64,000 nt of DNA. Origin: Bacteroidota bacterium. GTDB taxonomy: Bacteria; Bacteroidota; Bacteroidia; NS11-12g; UBA9320. How positions within the stretch are numbered: the stretch's first letter is position 1; each line of letters begins with the position of its first letter. Shown piece after piece: positions 20,242-28,888 of this stretch. The stretch is taken from positions 1 to 64,000 of the forward strand of contig CANIKO010000002.1 in NCBI GenBank assembly GCA_947468275.1. The letters run 5' to 3'. Below the pieces are notes generated by a model. It saw nothing but the letters and a program-made list of their open reading frames with translations, was not told the DNA's origin and did no database searches. Position numbers and translations under genes: made by a program.

Positions 20242-23200
20242 ATGAAAATCAATTACGTTCTTTCTAAAAAAAGTAGTCAACTATTTTTAAATCTAGCATT
20301 CATTTGCATTTCTTTTTTTGGGGTATCTCAAAAATCTTCAGCACAAACCAACATTGCTCTATCCGCCACTGCAACTCATTCGGGGGGTGGGTCAGGAGCC
20401 TACGGACCGGCGCTCTACAATGATGGAGTTGACAATGGGTATGGTTCCGGCATTTGGGGTTGGGTATCTACTAATGGGTATATTGATTTTACCTGGACAT
20501 CAGCCAAAAGTGTTAGTAAACTTGTCTTTTTGAAAGACGACCGCCCCATGATTACTTGTGATGTACAATATTGGAATGGAAGTTCTTTTGTTACAATTAC
20601 TAGCTATAATAGTTCAAAACTCTCAGATTCTATTACTTTCTCCCCAATTTCAACCACTATCTTAAGACTCAATAATGTGGCAGGTAGCAGTAATCCAAAT
20701 CATAGAGAAATAAAAATATTTGGTCCTTCAGCGGCAAAAGATGCCGGAATTTCATCTTTTTATAATCCGAACTCTAATTCTAACCCTTGCGGTAATACCT
20801 CAGAACCATTAATTGTAACTATTACTAATTATGGAACTACCGACATTGCTGCTAGCTCAAATATATCTGTTAAAGCTACTTTAACTGGATCGGGGTCAGG
20901 CACCTATACAAAGGTGTTTAACCGTGCCCTTAAATCAGGAGTATCCGATACGGTAGTAATGGGAAATTTAAACACTACCACAATGAGCGGCACTTTATAT
21001 CTTAAATCATGGGCAAGGTGGTCGGCTGATACCGTTTACAAAAACGATACGGCTAAAATGAATATGAGTATTAGCGGATCTCCTGCAGCCCCAAAGCCAA
21101 AAGATGTAATAAAATGTGGTCAAGGTTCAGTTCGTTTAAATGCAGGTGTACCTTCGAATACAAGTGCAATGTGGTATAATTCAAATACAAGTACAAATGT
21201 GCTTGCTATAGATTCAATTTACAATACACCTTTCTTGTATGTTGGAAGCACAACTTACTACGTTGAATCGGCTAGATTAGGTTCAACAAAAATGTTGACA
21301 ACGGGTATCCCAGCAAGTGCATATTGGTTTGGAAATATACAAAGTGGCAATATGTTTGATTTAAAAAACAATAAAACATTGGTTATAGATTCCTTATCTG
21401 TAAATGTAAATCACGTTAACGTTTTAAGTACAATTAATGTCTATGCAAAAACTGGAACGTATTCAGGCTACGAAACTAATTCAGCCGCATGGACACTTAT
21501 AAGAACAGTAAGTAGTATTCAGGCCAAAGGAATTGGCAAACCTACAACTTTTAGCATGGGAGGTTACACCATGCCTGCTGGCTCCTATGGTGTATATGTT
21601 CAAATTAGTGATGGTATAGTTTTTAATGCAGGGGCACTTAGTTTTTCAAATGGTGATATGTCATTAGTAGGTGGATGCGGAATAACAAATTCATTTGGTG
21701 GCATTGCCTCTCCTTATACTTGGTGTGGTAATATTTATTATCGTACATTGTGTTCAGGCCCAAGAGTAGCCGTAACGGCTACCGTAAAACCTAGCCCTTA
21801 TGGTGGTGCCTTTATAAAAGGAACCCCGTTTAATTCTCCTCAAGCCACCACCAGCGGAACATCTGCAAGCCCTGATATAGTAGCAGCAAAAGATGTATTA
21901 ACTTATGAAATAGCTCCTCCAAAAGGCTATACGAATTCTGGATACGGCTCTAAGTGGATAACCAGCGGTTTAACCTTAAGAACTAAAAGTGGTAGAGTAC
22001 TAAATCCTACGCCTTATTATTCTTATTCAGCCCCGAGTTCTACTAATGGAAAAATCACTTTTAATGCCGATTCACTATTAACAGATTCCACAATTATTAT
22101 GACTATCTCTTTAAGGGATTTAGGCCCTTGGTATTGCGACTCCACTTTGACTCGTTATATTTTTGTTGCCCCACGCCCAGTTACTGATTTTAAATTTAAT
22201 CAACCAGTATGTGATGGGGATGCCGTTTTATTCAATAATCTAAGTAAAATATCTTCCGGTTACTCAATGTTTAAATGGGATTTTAATACAGGAAACCCGG
22301 CTGATACCGCCGTTACTTCAGATGTAGTATTTACTTTTCCAACGTATGGTTCATATGACGTCTCCTTAAAGAGTACATCAATACCTTACGGCTATGTGAC
22401 AACAAAAACAATACAGGTAATTGTAACTGAAATTCCAAAAATCTCCTTTAAAGTTATTAATGCCTGTATGGGTGATAGTTTGAGCTTTGTTAATTCGACA
22501 TCAATTAGTGCAGGAACGATTGCTTATAAATGGGAATTTGGGGATGGAAAAACAAGCATTAAAAAAAGTCCAAAATACAAGTATGCCGCCGCGGGCGGAT
22601 ATATTGTTACACTTAGTGCTAACTCTAACGGATGCAGAAGCACGTTGAGCAAAAAAGCGAATCAATTTATTCGTCCTGTTGCTAACTTTACCATGAGTGG
22701 TAGTTGCAGTAATTCTGATATTACTTTTAATAACCTTACTACGATAGGCTTACAAGACAATTTTGGAAACCATTGGATCTTTGGTGACGGTGGAGTTAAT
22801 AATGAAGTTCATCCTACACATGTTTACACTTCATCGGGTGCTAAAACAATTAAATATATTGCTACAAGCCAATTTGGTTGCACCGATTCAATGATAAAGA
22901 CTATTAATATAGTGCCATCCCCTGAAGCCTCATTTACTAATGGACCAGTATGTAATATTAAACCAGTGGTATTTAACAATAGTAGTTACGAACCAGCTGG
23001 CGTTCTTACGAGTTATTCATGGGATTTTGGGGATGGTAGCAACATTTCAAATAATAAAAACCCTCAACATAATTATCCAAATTTGGGAACCCATTCAGTT
23101 AAGTTAATTGCAGCCGGAAATAACGGATGCAGTACTACTATCGAAAAAACGATAACTGTATTGCCACAACCAATTTCAGCTTTTGAAGCGTTGGATGCAT

Positions 23201-23928
23201 GTGCAGGGAATGATGTAATTTTTACAAACAAGACTAAAGGTAGCGGACTTATTAACTACAAATGGAAATTTGGGGATGGTGATAGTAGCTTAATATTTTC
23301 TCCAATTAAAAAATATAAAGGAACAATTACACAAACTTACAATGTAACTCTAACGGCCATAAATGTTGGGGGATGTGAAGATGTAACGACATTACCTGTA
23401 AATGTTAAGGAAGCCCCTATTTGCGGATTTACTGCTAAATCTTCAGGTACAGGTGGTTTTGAATATACTTTCACTCCAGCCAATACCAGTTATCCTTTCT
23501 ACCAATGGAGTTTTGAAGGTGGAGGAAGCAGCAACCTGCCAAGTCCAAAATTCATTTTCCAAACCGATGGAAAATACCGTGTAAGAGTATTTATGAAAAC
23601 TGTTGATGGTTGTGACTGTGTGGATTCAAGTCAATTTGTAACTGTATATCATCTAGGCGTAAAATCAGCTGATGCTGCAACGGGAATTTCGTTCTTCCCT
23701 AACCCTAACAACGGGATCTTCAATATACAGGTTTCAACTGTTTCACCTTCCGAAACCTTTACTCTTAATATTCTTGACATAATAGGAAGAGCAGTTGCTA
23801 CCAGTAATTTAGTGGGCAATAAAAATCACCCCCTATCGTATAGTGAACTTTCAAATGGTCTTTATACCATAGAAATAGTTAAACAGTCAGGTGAAAGAAT
23901 CACTGCTAAAATGAATATTATTAAGTAA
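20242..23928 (+). CDS. PKD-repeat surface protein with T9SS type A sorting domain
   Basis: 1228 residues. The signal peptide ends around KSSAQT (about 35). Next comes a discoidin-like (F5/8 type C-like) domain, about 36-165, with YIDFTWTSAKSVSKLVFL and HREIKIFG, which suggests carbohydrate binding. A CARDB-like stretch and Ig-like parts follow, then at least five PKD repeats (about 640-1110) marked by YKWEFGDGKTS, HWIFGDGG, YSWDFGDGSN and YKWKFGDGDS. The C-terminal 85 residues (FFPNPNNGIFNIQV through NGLYTIEIVKQSG) form a type A sorting domain. Its role is probably surface attachment or matrix. It has its own promoter and terminator. Confidence 0.9.
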   Translation: MKINYVLSKKSSQLFLNLAFICISFFGVSQKSSAQTNIALSATATHSGGGSGAYGPALYNDGVDNGYGSGIWGWVSTNGYIDFTWTSAKSVSKLVFLKDDRPMITCDVQYWNGSSFVTITSYNSSKLSDSITFSPISTTILRLNNVAGSSNPNHREIKIFGPSAAKDAGISSFYNPNSNSNPCGNTSEPLIVTITNYGTTDIAASSNISVKATLTGSGSGTYTKVFNRALKSGVSDTVVMGNLNTTTMSGTLYLKSWARWSADTVYKNDTAKMNMSISGSPAAPKPKDVIKCGQGSVRLNAGVPSNTSAMWYNSNTSTNVLAIDSIYNTPFLYVGSTTYYVESARLGSTKMLTTGIPASAYWFGNIQSGNMFDLKNNKTLVIDSLSVNVNHVNVLSTINVYAKTGTYSGYETNSAAWTLIRTVSSIQAKGIGKPTTFSMGGYTMPAGSYGVYVQISDGIVFNAGALSFSNGDMSLVGGCGITNSFGGIASPYTWCGNIYYRTLCSGPRVAVTATVKPSPYGGAFIKGTPFNSPQATTSGTSASPDIVAAKDVLTYEIAPPKGYTNSGYGSKWITSGLTLRTKSGRVLNPTPYYSYSAPSSTNGKITFNADSLLTDSTIIMTISLRDLGPWYCDSTLTRYIFVAPRPVTDFKFNQPVCDGDAVLFNNLSKISSGYSMFKWDFNTGNPADTAVTSDVVFTFPTYGSYDVSLKSTSIPYGYVTTKTIQVIVTEIPKISFKVINACMGDSLSFVNSTSISAGTIAYKWEFGDGKTSIKKSPKYKYAAAGGYIVTLSANSNGCRSTLSKKANQFIRPVANFTMSGSCSNSDITFNNLTTIGLQDNFGNHWIFGDGGVNNEVHPTHVYTSSGAKTIKYIATSQFGCTDSMIKTINIVPSPEASFTNGPVCNIKPVVFNNSSYEPAGVLTSYSWDFGDGSNISNNKNPQHNYPNLGTHSVKLIAAGNNGCSTTIEKTITVLPQPISAFEALDACAGNDVIFTNKTKGSGLINYKWKFGDGDSSLIFSPIKKYKGTITQTYNVTLTAINVGGCEDVTTLPVNVKEAPICGFTAKSSGTGGFEYTFTPANTSYPFYQWSFEGGGSSNLPSPKFIFQTDGKYRVRVFMKTVDGCDCVDSSQFVTVYHLGVKSADAATGISFFPNPNNGIFNIQVSTVSPSETFTLNILDIIGRAVATSNLVGNKNHPLSYSELSNGLYTIEIVKQSGERITAKMNIIK

Positions 23929-23951
23929 TATATTATTCTTTTAAATATATC

Positions 23952-23990
23952 AATAAAGGCCGGACTTTCATCCGGCCTTTATTATTTTTG
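23952..23990 (+). terminator. Terminator of the PKD protein, overlapping the pdxH promoter
   Basis: AAAGGCCGGA and TCCGGCCTTT pair around a CTTTCA loop; flanking A/T pairs extend the stem to 13 bp. The T-rich tail contains the TATTTTTG box of the next gene. Confidence 0.8.
23983..23990 (+). promoter_or_regulatory. -7 box TATTTTTG of pdxH
   Basis: Perfect TAnnTTTG box located inside the T-rich tail of the upstream terminator, 14 bases before the pdxH ATG. Confidence 0.5.
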
Positions 23991-24004
23991 TAACATCAAA
24001 AACT

Positions 24005-24634
24005 ATGTTATCTATTAAAAATTTAAGAGAAAACTACAGCAAAGGTCAGTTGCTTGAAAAAGATATTCCACCCCACCCTATAGACCTATTTGATGCCTGG
24101 TTTCAATTATCACTATCCTCCGGAGTAAAAGAACCCAATGCGATGGTTTTGGGTACAGTGGATAAGGATAATAAGCCTCGTTCAAGAGTGGTATTGTTAA
24201 AAGATTATTCAAAAAATGGATTTGTTTTTTATACTAATTATCTAAGTGACAAAGGCATTGAGATAGAAAATAACCCAAATATTTGTCTTAATTTTTTATG
24301 GTTAGAAATGGAAAAACAAGTGAGGATAGAAGGCATAGCCATTAAAGTTAGTGAACAAGAATCTATAGACTATTTTAATTCAAGGCCAGATGGTAGTAAG
24401 ATAGGTGCTATTATTAGTAACCAAAGTAAACCAATAGGTAGCCGTGAAGAATTAAACAAACGATTATCTACATTTGATATTACCAATCCTATTATTAGGC
24501 CGGAGCATTGGGGAGGGTATTTAATTAAACCTCATCTAATTGAGTTTTGGCAAGGCCGGGCTAACCGATTGCACGATAGAATTGAATATAAATTTTCAGA
24601 TGGCAATTGGGCTTACCAAAGACTTCAACCATAA
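24005..24634 (+). CDS. pdxH: Pyridoxamine 5'-phosphate oxidase
   Basis: FMN-dependent enzyme that makes pyridoxal 5'-phosphate in B6 synthesis and salvage. Family motifs are continuous: NAMVLGTVDKDNKPRSRVVL, GFVFYTNYLSDKG, QVRIEGIA, YFNSRPDGSKIGAIISNQSK, PEHWGGY and the closing EFWQGRANRLHDRIEY plus YQRLQP. At 209 residues it has the expected length. It is a single gene between two terminators. Confidence 0.97.
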   Translation: MLSIKNLRENYSKGQLLEKDIPPHPIDLFDAWFQLSLSSGVKEPNAMVLGTVDKDNKPRSRVVLLKDYSKNGFVFYTNYLSDKGIEIENNPNICLNFLWLEMEKQVRIEGIAIKVSEQESIDYFNSRPDGSKIGAIISNQSKPIGSREELNKRLSTFDITNPIIRPEHWGGYLIKPHLIEFWQGRANRLHDRIEYKFSDGNWAYQRLQP

Positions 24635-24660
24635 AAAAAGACCCATTAAGAGTCTTTTAA
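24633..24660. terminator. Bidirectional terminator between pdxH and THX gene
   Basis: AAAAGAC (24636-24642) and GTCTTTT (24652-24658) form a short stem with A/T runs on both sides, between convergent genes. Confidence 0.6.
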
Positions 24661-24681
24661 ATGCAAACTATAAATTTATGT

Positions 24682-24801
24682 TTACTTAGTTTCTTTCGCT
24701 GCTACGTTTTTTTTAGGCAAATTGGAAACCCGTGGACGGGTATTACCATAAGATCCCATGACTCTTTTACCTTTTGCTGATTTTTTATCGCCTTTTCCCA
24801 T
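24682..24801 (-). CDS. 30S ribosomal protein THX
   Basis: A 39-residue basic reading frame on the minus strand: it starts MGKGDKKSAKGKRVMGSYGN, continues TRPRVSNLPKK and ends AAKETK. The MGKGDKK...GSYGNTR core is the signature of the THX protein that binds the head of the 30S subunit (family knowledge). A CAAATTTA on the plus strand (24822-24829, TAAATTTG on the coding strand) gives a good -7 box 20 bases upstream of the start. Confidence 0.9.
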   Translation of the reverse strand: MGKGDKKSAKGKRVMGSYGNTRPRVSNLPKKNVAAKETK

Positions 24802-24821
24802 TGATATTTTTTTTAGTGCTG

Positions 24822-24829
24822 CAAATTTA
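24822..24829 (-). promoter_or_regulatory. -7 box TAAATTTG of the THX gene
   Basis: Perfect match to TAnnTTTG on the minus strand, 20 bases upstream of the THX ATG. Confidence 0.5.
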
Positions 24830-24863
24830 TCATTTTTTAGGTTTTAAAAAAAGGTTTTTTAAA

Positions 24864-26111
24864 TCAACTTTTCTCCTCCCAAACCATGCACAAATGCACG
24901 ATAGTTTCTACAGCTTTTTGCATGTCTTGCACCGACACCCATTCTAATTTAGAATGGAAAGCATGTTCGCCAGCAAAGATATTTGGACATGGAAGCCCCA
25001 TAAACGAAAGCCTTGAGCCATCGGTTCCTCCTCTTATACTTTCTGTTAATGGGGTTAATCCTGTGCGCTTAATGGCTTCCATAGCATAATCCACCACATG
25101 CGGATGCTTTACCAAGACTTCCTTCATGTTTCGGTATTGCTCAAAGGTTTCAAGATTATAGGATGAATTGGGGTAATTTAATAAAATATTGTCAGCTACT
25201 CTTCGTATCTCGTTGGCATTATCTAATAAAGTAGCATTATCAAAACCGCGGATAATAAATTTAACAACCGCTTCTTCAATATGCCCACTTATAGAAGTAG
25301 GATGTACAAAGCCCTGCTTTTTTTCTGTAGTCTCCGGCGAAAGTCGATCTTTGGGCAATGCTGAAACAATATCTGACGCAATTTTTATGGCACTCTCCAT
25401 TTTACCTTTGGCAAAGCCAGGATGAGTGGAAACTCCTTTAATTGTAAGCGCCGCTCCATCAGCACTAAAGGTTTCATCTTCAATATGGCCGGCAGATTCC
25501 CCGTCCATAGTGTATCCAAAATCAGCCCCTAATTTTTTAATATCTACGTTATCAACTCCGCGTCCTATTTCTTCATCTGGGGTAAAAAGGATGCGAATTT
25601 TCCCATGCTTTACTTCTGGATGTTGCATTAGATAAGCCACTGCATCCATAATTTCAGCTAATCCTGCTTTATTATCGGCTCCTAATAGTGTGGTGCCATC
25701 AGCCGTAATGATATCATTTCCAATTTGATTTTTTAGATCAGGATGGGCAATGGGGTCTAGTGAAATTGTGGAATCTTGTGGAAATTTAATAATTCCTCCG
25801 AAATAATTATTATGAACGATGGGTTTCACATCCTTGCCACTGCAATCGGGCGAGGTATCCATGTGCGAACAAAAGCATATTACCGGAATATTCTTGCTGG
25901 TATTGGCCTCAATGGTGGCATATACGTAACCATGTTCATCTAGGTGTGCATCGGCAATACCGATTGTTAAAAGCTCTTCAACCAATACTCTTCCAAGGTT
26001 TTTTTGCTTTTCGGTGGAAGGACAAGTTGGGGATTCAGGATCGGATTGGGTATCTATTTGAACGTATTTTAAAAATCGTTCACTCACTGAAAATTGGTAA
26101 TTATTAAACAT
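24864..26111 (-). CDS. pepT: Peptidase T
   Basis: Zinc-dependent M20B aminotripeptidase that releases N-terminal residues from tripeptides in the cytoplasm. Visible are VQIDTQSDPESPTCPSTEKQ at the N-terminus, the metal-binding SHMDTSPDCSG, the bridging-Asp region GADNKAG, the catalytic Glu pair in TPDEEIGRGVD, and IRGGTDGSRLSFMGLPCPNI and HSKLEWVSV near the C-terminus. The 415 residues match the family. It is three bases downstream of msrA, so the two are co-transcribed. Confidence 0.96.
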   Translation of the reverse strand: MFNNYQFSVSERFLKYVQIDTQSDPESPTCPSTEKQKNLGRVLVEELLTIGIADAHLDEHGYVYATIEANTSKNIPVICFCSHMDTSPDCSGKDVKPIVHNNYFGGIIKFPQDSTISLDPIAHPDLKNQIGNDIITADGTTLLGADNKAGLAEIMDAVAYLMQHPEVKHGKIRILFTPDEEIGRGVDNVDIKKLGADFGYTMDGESAGHIEDETFSADGAALTIKGVSTHPGFAKGKMESAIKIASDIVSALPKDRLSPETTEKKQGFVHPTSISGHIEEAVVKFIIRGFDNATLLDNANEIRRVADNILLNYPNSSYNLETFEQYRNMKEVLVKHPHVVDYAMEAIKRTGLTPLTESIRGGTDGSRLSFMGLPCPNIFAGEHAFHSKLEWVSVQDMQKAVETIVHLCMVWEEKS

Positions 26112-26114
26112 GTT

Positions 26115-26768
26115 TTACTTCAATTTACTTTTAAATGCTTTTCTAAATTTATCTAACTTGGGGCGAATAATATAAACACAATAGGTTTGGTCGGCATTGT
26201 TTTTATAATAGTCTTGGTGGTAGTCTTCAGCTTTGTAAAATGCCGTCATTGGTGCAATTTGAGTAACAACTGGTTTAGCAAATGCCTTTTCTTCATTTAG
26301 CTTATTTTTATAAAACTCCGCTTCTTCCTTTTGCTGCAGGTTGTGATAGAAAACAGCACTTCGATATTGCGGCCCAACATCATTACCTTGCTTATCATGA
26401 CTTGTGGGGTCATGTATTTCCCAAAACACTTCTAGTAATTCTTTAAAAGTGGTAATTGCAGGATCATAAATTAATTGAGTAACCTCTACATGACCCGTTT
26501 TGCCACTACAAATTTCATCATAAGTAGGGTTTTCTTTAAAACCACCAGCATAGCCAGATTTTACACTTTTGACACCTTGTACTTCCTGAAAAATTGCTTC
26601 CACACACCAAAAACAGCCGGCACCAAAAGTGGCCGTGTCCCATTTTGTTGAATCCATTATCTCCATTGTTTTTATTTTCTTTTCTACTTTTGATTTAACC
26701 TTAGGTTTGCTTATACAGCCAATAGTAAATACAATCAGGGTTAGCGGTACTACTATAAATGTTTTCAT
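26115..26768 (-). CDS. msrA: Peptide-methionine (S)-S-oxide reductase, lipoprotein form
   Basis: Repairs oxidised methionine in proteins. The active-site motif GCFWCVEAIFQEVQGV is intact and is followed by SGYAGG, GHVEVTQLIYDP, FWEIHDPTSHDKQGNDVGPQ YRS and EDYHQDYY. The ATG at 26768 starts a peptide MKTFIVVPLTLIVFTIGC with a lipobox, so the enzyme is probably anchored in the envelope rather than cytosolic. A longer ATG-started frame 33 bases upstream (26801) overlaps the -7 box and is less likely. It leads the msrA-pepT operon. Confidence 0.95.
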   Translation of the reverse strand: MKTFIVVPLTLIVFTIGCISKPKVKSKVEKKIKTMEIMDSTKWDTATFGAGCFWCVEAIFQEVQGVKSVKSGYAGGFKENPTYDEICSGKTGHVEVTQLIYDPAITTFKELLEVFWEIHDPTSHDKQGNDVGPQYRSAVFYHNLQQKEEAEFYKNKLNEEKAFAKPVVTQIAPMTAFYKAEDYHQDYYKNNADQTYCVYIIRPKLDKFRKAFKSKLK

Positions 26769-26798
26769 ATAATTAATATTTATTTTTGAATTATCCTT

Positions 26799-26806
26799 CA
26801 AAAGTA
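26799..26806 (-). promoter_or_regulatory. -7 box TACTTTTG of msrA-pepT
   Basis: CAAAAGTA on the plus strand, a perfect TAnnTTTG on the minus strand, 30 bases upstream of the msrA ATG at 26768. It overlaps an upstream ATG (26801) and so supports the shorter start. Confidence 0.5.
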
Positions 26807-26879
26807 ACCCTTCAAACTTGGTATATCATATGTAATTTATGTCTATTTTTAGTCAATTGTCATATGTAATATCCATTTT

Positions 26880-26913
26880 TATTTGAAATGTCCATCGATG
26901 GACATTTCAAATA
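26880..26913. repeat. 34-bp perfect palindrome over the stop codon of the GT9 gene
   Basis: 17-bp arms with no spacer, centred between 26896 and 26897 (arm begins TATTTGAAATGTCCATC). The stop codon of the glycosyltransferase lies inside one arm. No T-run follows on the minus strand, so it is not a standard terminator. Two copies of TCATATGTAAT lie beside it (26826-26836 and 26860-26870). It could be a transcript-end hairpin or a protein-binding site. Confidence 0.6.
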
Positions 26914-27935
26914 GTTAATATCTGAGAAATGTTTTGTTCCACCTCCATTAATGATGCTAAATTGATACACGGATTTTCAGGGCGAACACAATGGATTTGA
27001 TCGCAAGGGTTACAATCTAAAATATGATGAACCACTCTTGATTTTTCACCAATAGGATAGAAAATACCTGGCACACCTGGACCATAGATTCCAACCAATG
27101 GAGTACCCATAACCGCAGCAATGTGCAAAGGACCACTTTCATTGCCTACAAACAATTTTGCTCGTTGAACTAACGATGCAAAATGCAATAACGAAAAATT
27201 TCGGGTACAAATGAAAGCCTCTATTTTTGAAAGTTCTATAATTTGGTTAATTACAGATTCGTCTTCTTCCGTTCCGGCAAATACTATTTGAAGTTTATAT
27301 TTTTCTTTTAAAATTTTTATAAGACTTGCAAAATTCTCAACCGGCCATTGTCTCAGTATTCTCCTTGCGCCGCAATGAATTACCGCGAAATTTTGAATCT
27401 TTTTCTCTACAATAAATTCGTCGACAAATGCTTTAGAATTTTCATTGCAATTTATTTTAGGAACTGAAGGCGTTGTTCCTTTAGGCAACAAGGATTCAAT
27501 AACCTCAAAATTTGTAATCAGTTCGTGCTTTTGGCCACCATTTAATTTATTATTAAGCCGCGTTGTGCCTCTGTCTAGTCGTTTGTAAGGCATTTTGCTA
27601 AGGGCATACTTTAAAGTACCCCAATTTCCTCTTAATTCGACTATTAAATCAAATTTACTATTAGCAGGAATTTCATGAATAATGCTTGAAATGGCAGGGT
27701 TAAACTGAACCAGGGGTTTTACAAATGATTTGCAAAGCAAAGTAATTGGAACCTCTGAATATTGATTCTTTAAATGTTCAAAAACAGGAATCGCATAAAC
27801 CATATCCCCAATTTCATCCCATTTAATAACCAGAATAGATTGAATTGGTTTTTTAGACTGAATACAATTAATGACCCAGCTCACCAAAGCTGAAATTAGA
27901 AAGTAAAATTGTTCTTTATTAAATTTTAAAGGCAT
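26907..27935 (-). CDS. Glycosyltransferase family 9 (heptosyltransferase-like)
   Basis: GT9 enzymes add heptose or other sugars to the lipopolysaccharide core. The N-terminal domain begins ILVIKWDEIGDMVYAIPVF, the usual GD.V start of the family. The C-terminal nucleotide-sugar domain has FAVIHCGARRILRQWPVENF, FVGNESGPLHIAAVMGTPLV and IYGPGVPGIFYPIG. The 342 residues fit. The conserved DCNPCDQIHC near the end is Cys-rich. It follows the cyclase gene after 31 bases, so they are probably one transcript; the acceptor is unknown. Confidence 0.9.
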   Translation of the reverse strand: MPLKFNKEQFYFLISALVSWVINCIQSKKPIQSILVIKWDEIGDMVYAIPVFEHLKNQYSEVPITLLCKSFVKPLVQFNPAISSIIHEIPANSKFDLIVELRGNWGTLKYALSKMPYKRLDRGTTRLNNKLNGGQKHELITNFEVIESLLPKGTTPSVPKINCNENSKAFVDEFIVEKKIQNFAVIHCGARRILRQWPVENFASLIKILKEKYKLQIVFAGTEEDESVINQIIELSKIEAFICTRNFSLLHFASLVQRAKLFVGNESGPLHIAAVMGTPLVGIYGPGVPGIFYPIGEKSRVVHHILDCNPCDQIHCVRPENPCINLASLMEVEQNISQILTI

Positions 27936-27966
27936 TTAGTTTTACTGAAAGAATTATAACTTATAC

Positions 27967-28716
27967 TTACTTCTCTAATCTATAAAGCAAAGGCCTGCTT
28001 GGGCTGGCATCCGACTGAAACGAAGCAATTTGAATATCGAGCAGATACAATCCATCTTCAATAGAATCATTAACGTATATTAACTCAGTAATAGTTGCAT
28101 CCATTCTTGGCGATTCCGGAACTCCAAAAAAAGCTTTATGAGCCAATAATTTTCCACCATCATCTTCTCTATCTACCGACGGAATATCGCAAAGCAAATG
28201 TTTTATTCCCTGTTCTTTTAAATATTGCAAAGCTTGAGGAGAAAAATAAGCAGGATTTTCTCCTGAATAATCTACTGTTTTTTTTGAATCCGAATTGGGA
28301 AGGGTTCTTATAATTATGGCTTCCAACCCATTTTCACCTTCTAGTGACGGCAAATGTTTTAAATTTATTACCAAGTCCTCCCCTACTATTTCATGGTTTA
28401 CGGTAATTAATTTAGCTACCATTATCCCTTGTGGCAATGCCTCAGTTATAGATTGTTGTTCTGCTGTAATATGCCCAATACACTCTGTATGAGTGCCATT
28501 ACCATGAGGTGTAAAATGTATTACATCCACATTGCAAGCTCCGCCTTGTGCCACATTACCAATAAAATCCCCGGATTGATAGGGCTTAAATATTGGGCGG
28601 TCTGTATAAAAACAATTGGTTCCTAATCCATCATGCCTCACTCCCAATGAAATATCTAAAGGGTATAAAGTATTAAAACCATATAAAATTCCGTTGTAGT
28701 TAAAAGATAGTTGCAT
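27967..28716 (-). CDS. Cyclase family protein (kynurenine formamidase-like fold)
   Basis: Metal-dependent hydrolase of the cyclase family. The metal-binding signature HGNGTHTECIGH (about residues 72-83) is present, followed by AIIIRTLPNSDSKKT and the C-terminal VDREDDGG...LAHKAFFG segment. The 249 residues are in the family range. Substrates vary (N-formylkynurenine, isatin, cyclic amides), so none is assigned. It is first gene of a two-gene unit with the GT9 enzyme. Confidence 0.85.
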   Translation of the reverse strand: MQLSFNYNGILYGFNTLYPLDISLGVRHDGLGTNCFYTDRPIFKPYQSGDFIGNVAQGGACNVDVIHFTPHGNGTHTECIGHITAEQQSITEALPQGIMVAKLITVNHEIVGEDLVINLKHLPSLEGENGLEAIIIRTLPNSDSKKTVDYSGENPAYFSPQALQYLKEQGIKHLLCDIPSVDREDDGGKLLAHKAFFGVPESPRMDATITELIYVNDSIEDGLYLLDIQIASFQSDASPSRPLLYRLEK

Positions 28717-28871
28717 AACTGCTTTTGGTTGGTAAAATTACCATTTTTTATAAAAGAAATTTCTACAAATATTTACACGTGCAGGGCGTTTAAGCTTTTT
28801 TTTAAAATTAAAAACGAAAAGAAAAAGATATCCATTACACATAACTACACAATGGTAAAATAATAAAAAGT

Positions 28872-28879
28872 TATTTTTG
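28872..28879 (+). promoter_or_regulatory. -7 box TATTTTTG of the histidine kinase
   Basis: Perfect TAnnTTTG ending nine bases before the ATG at 28889. It overlaps the TTG at 28877, which therefore cannot be the start codon of this transcript. Confidence 0.6.
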
Positions 28880-28888
28880 AAACACCCA

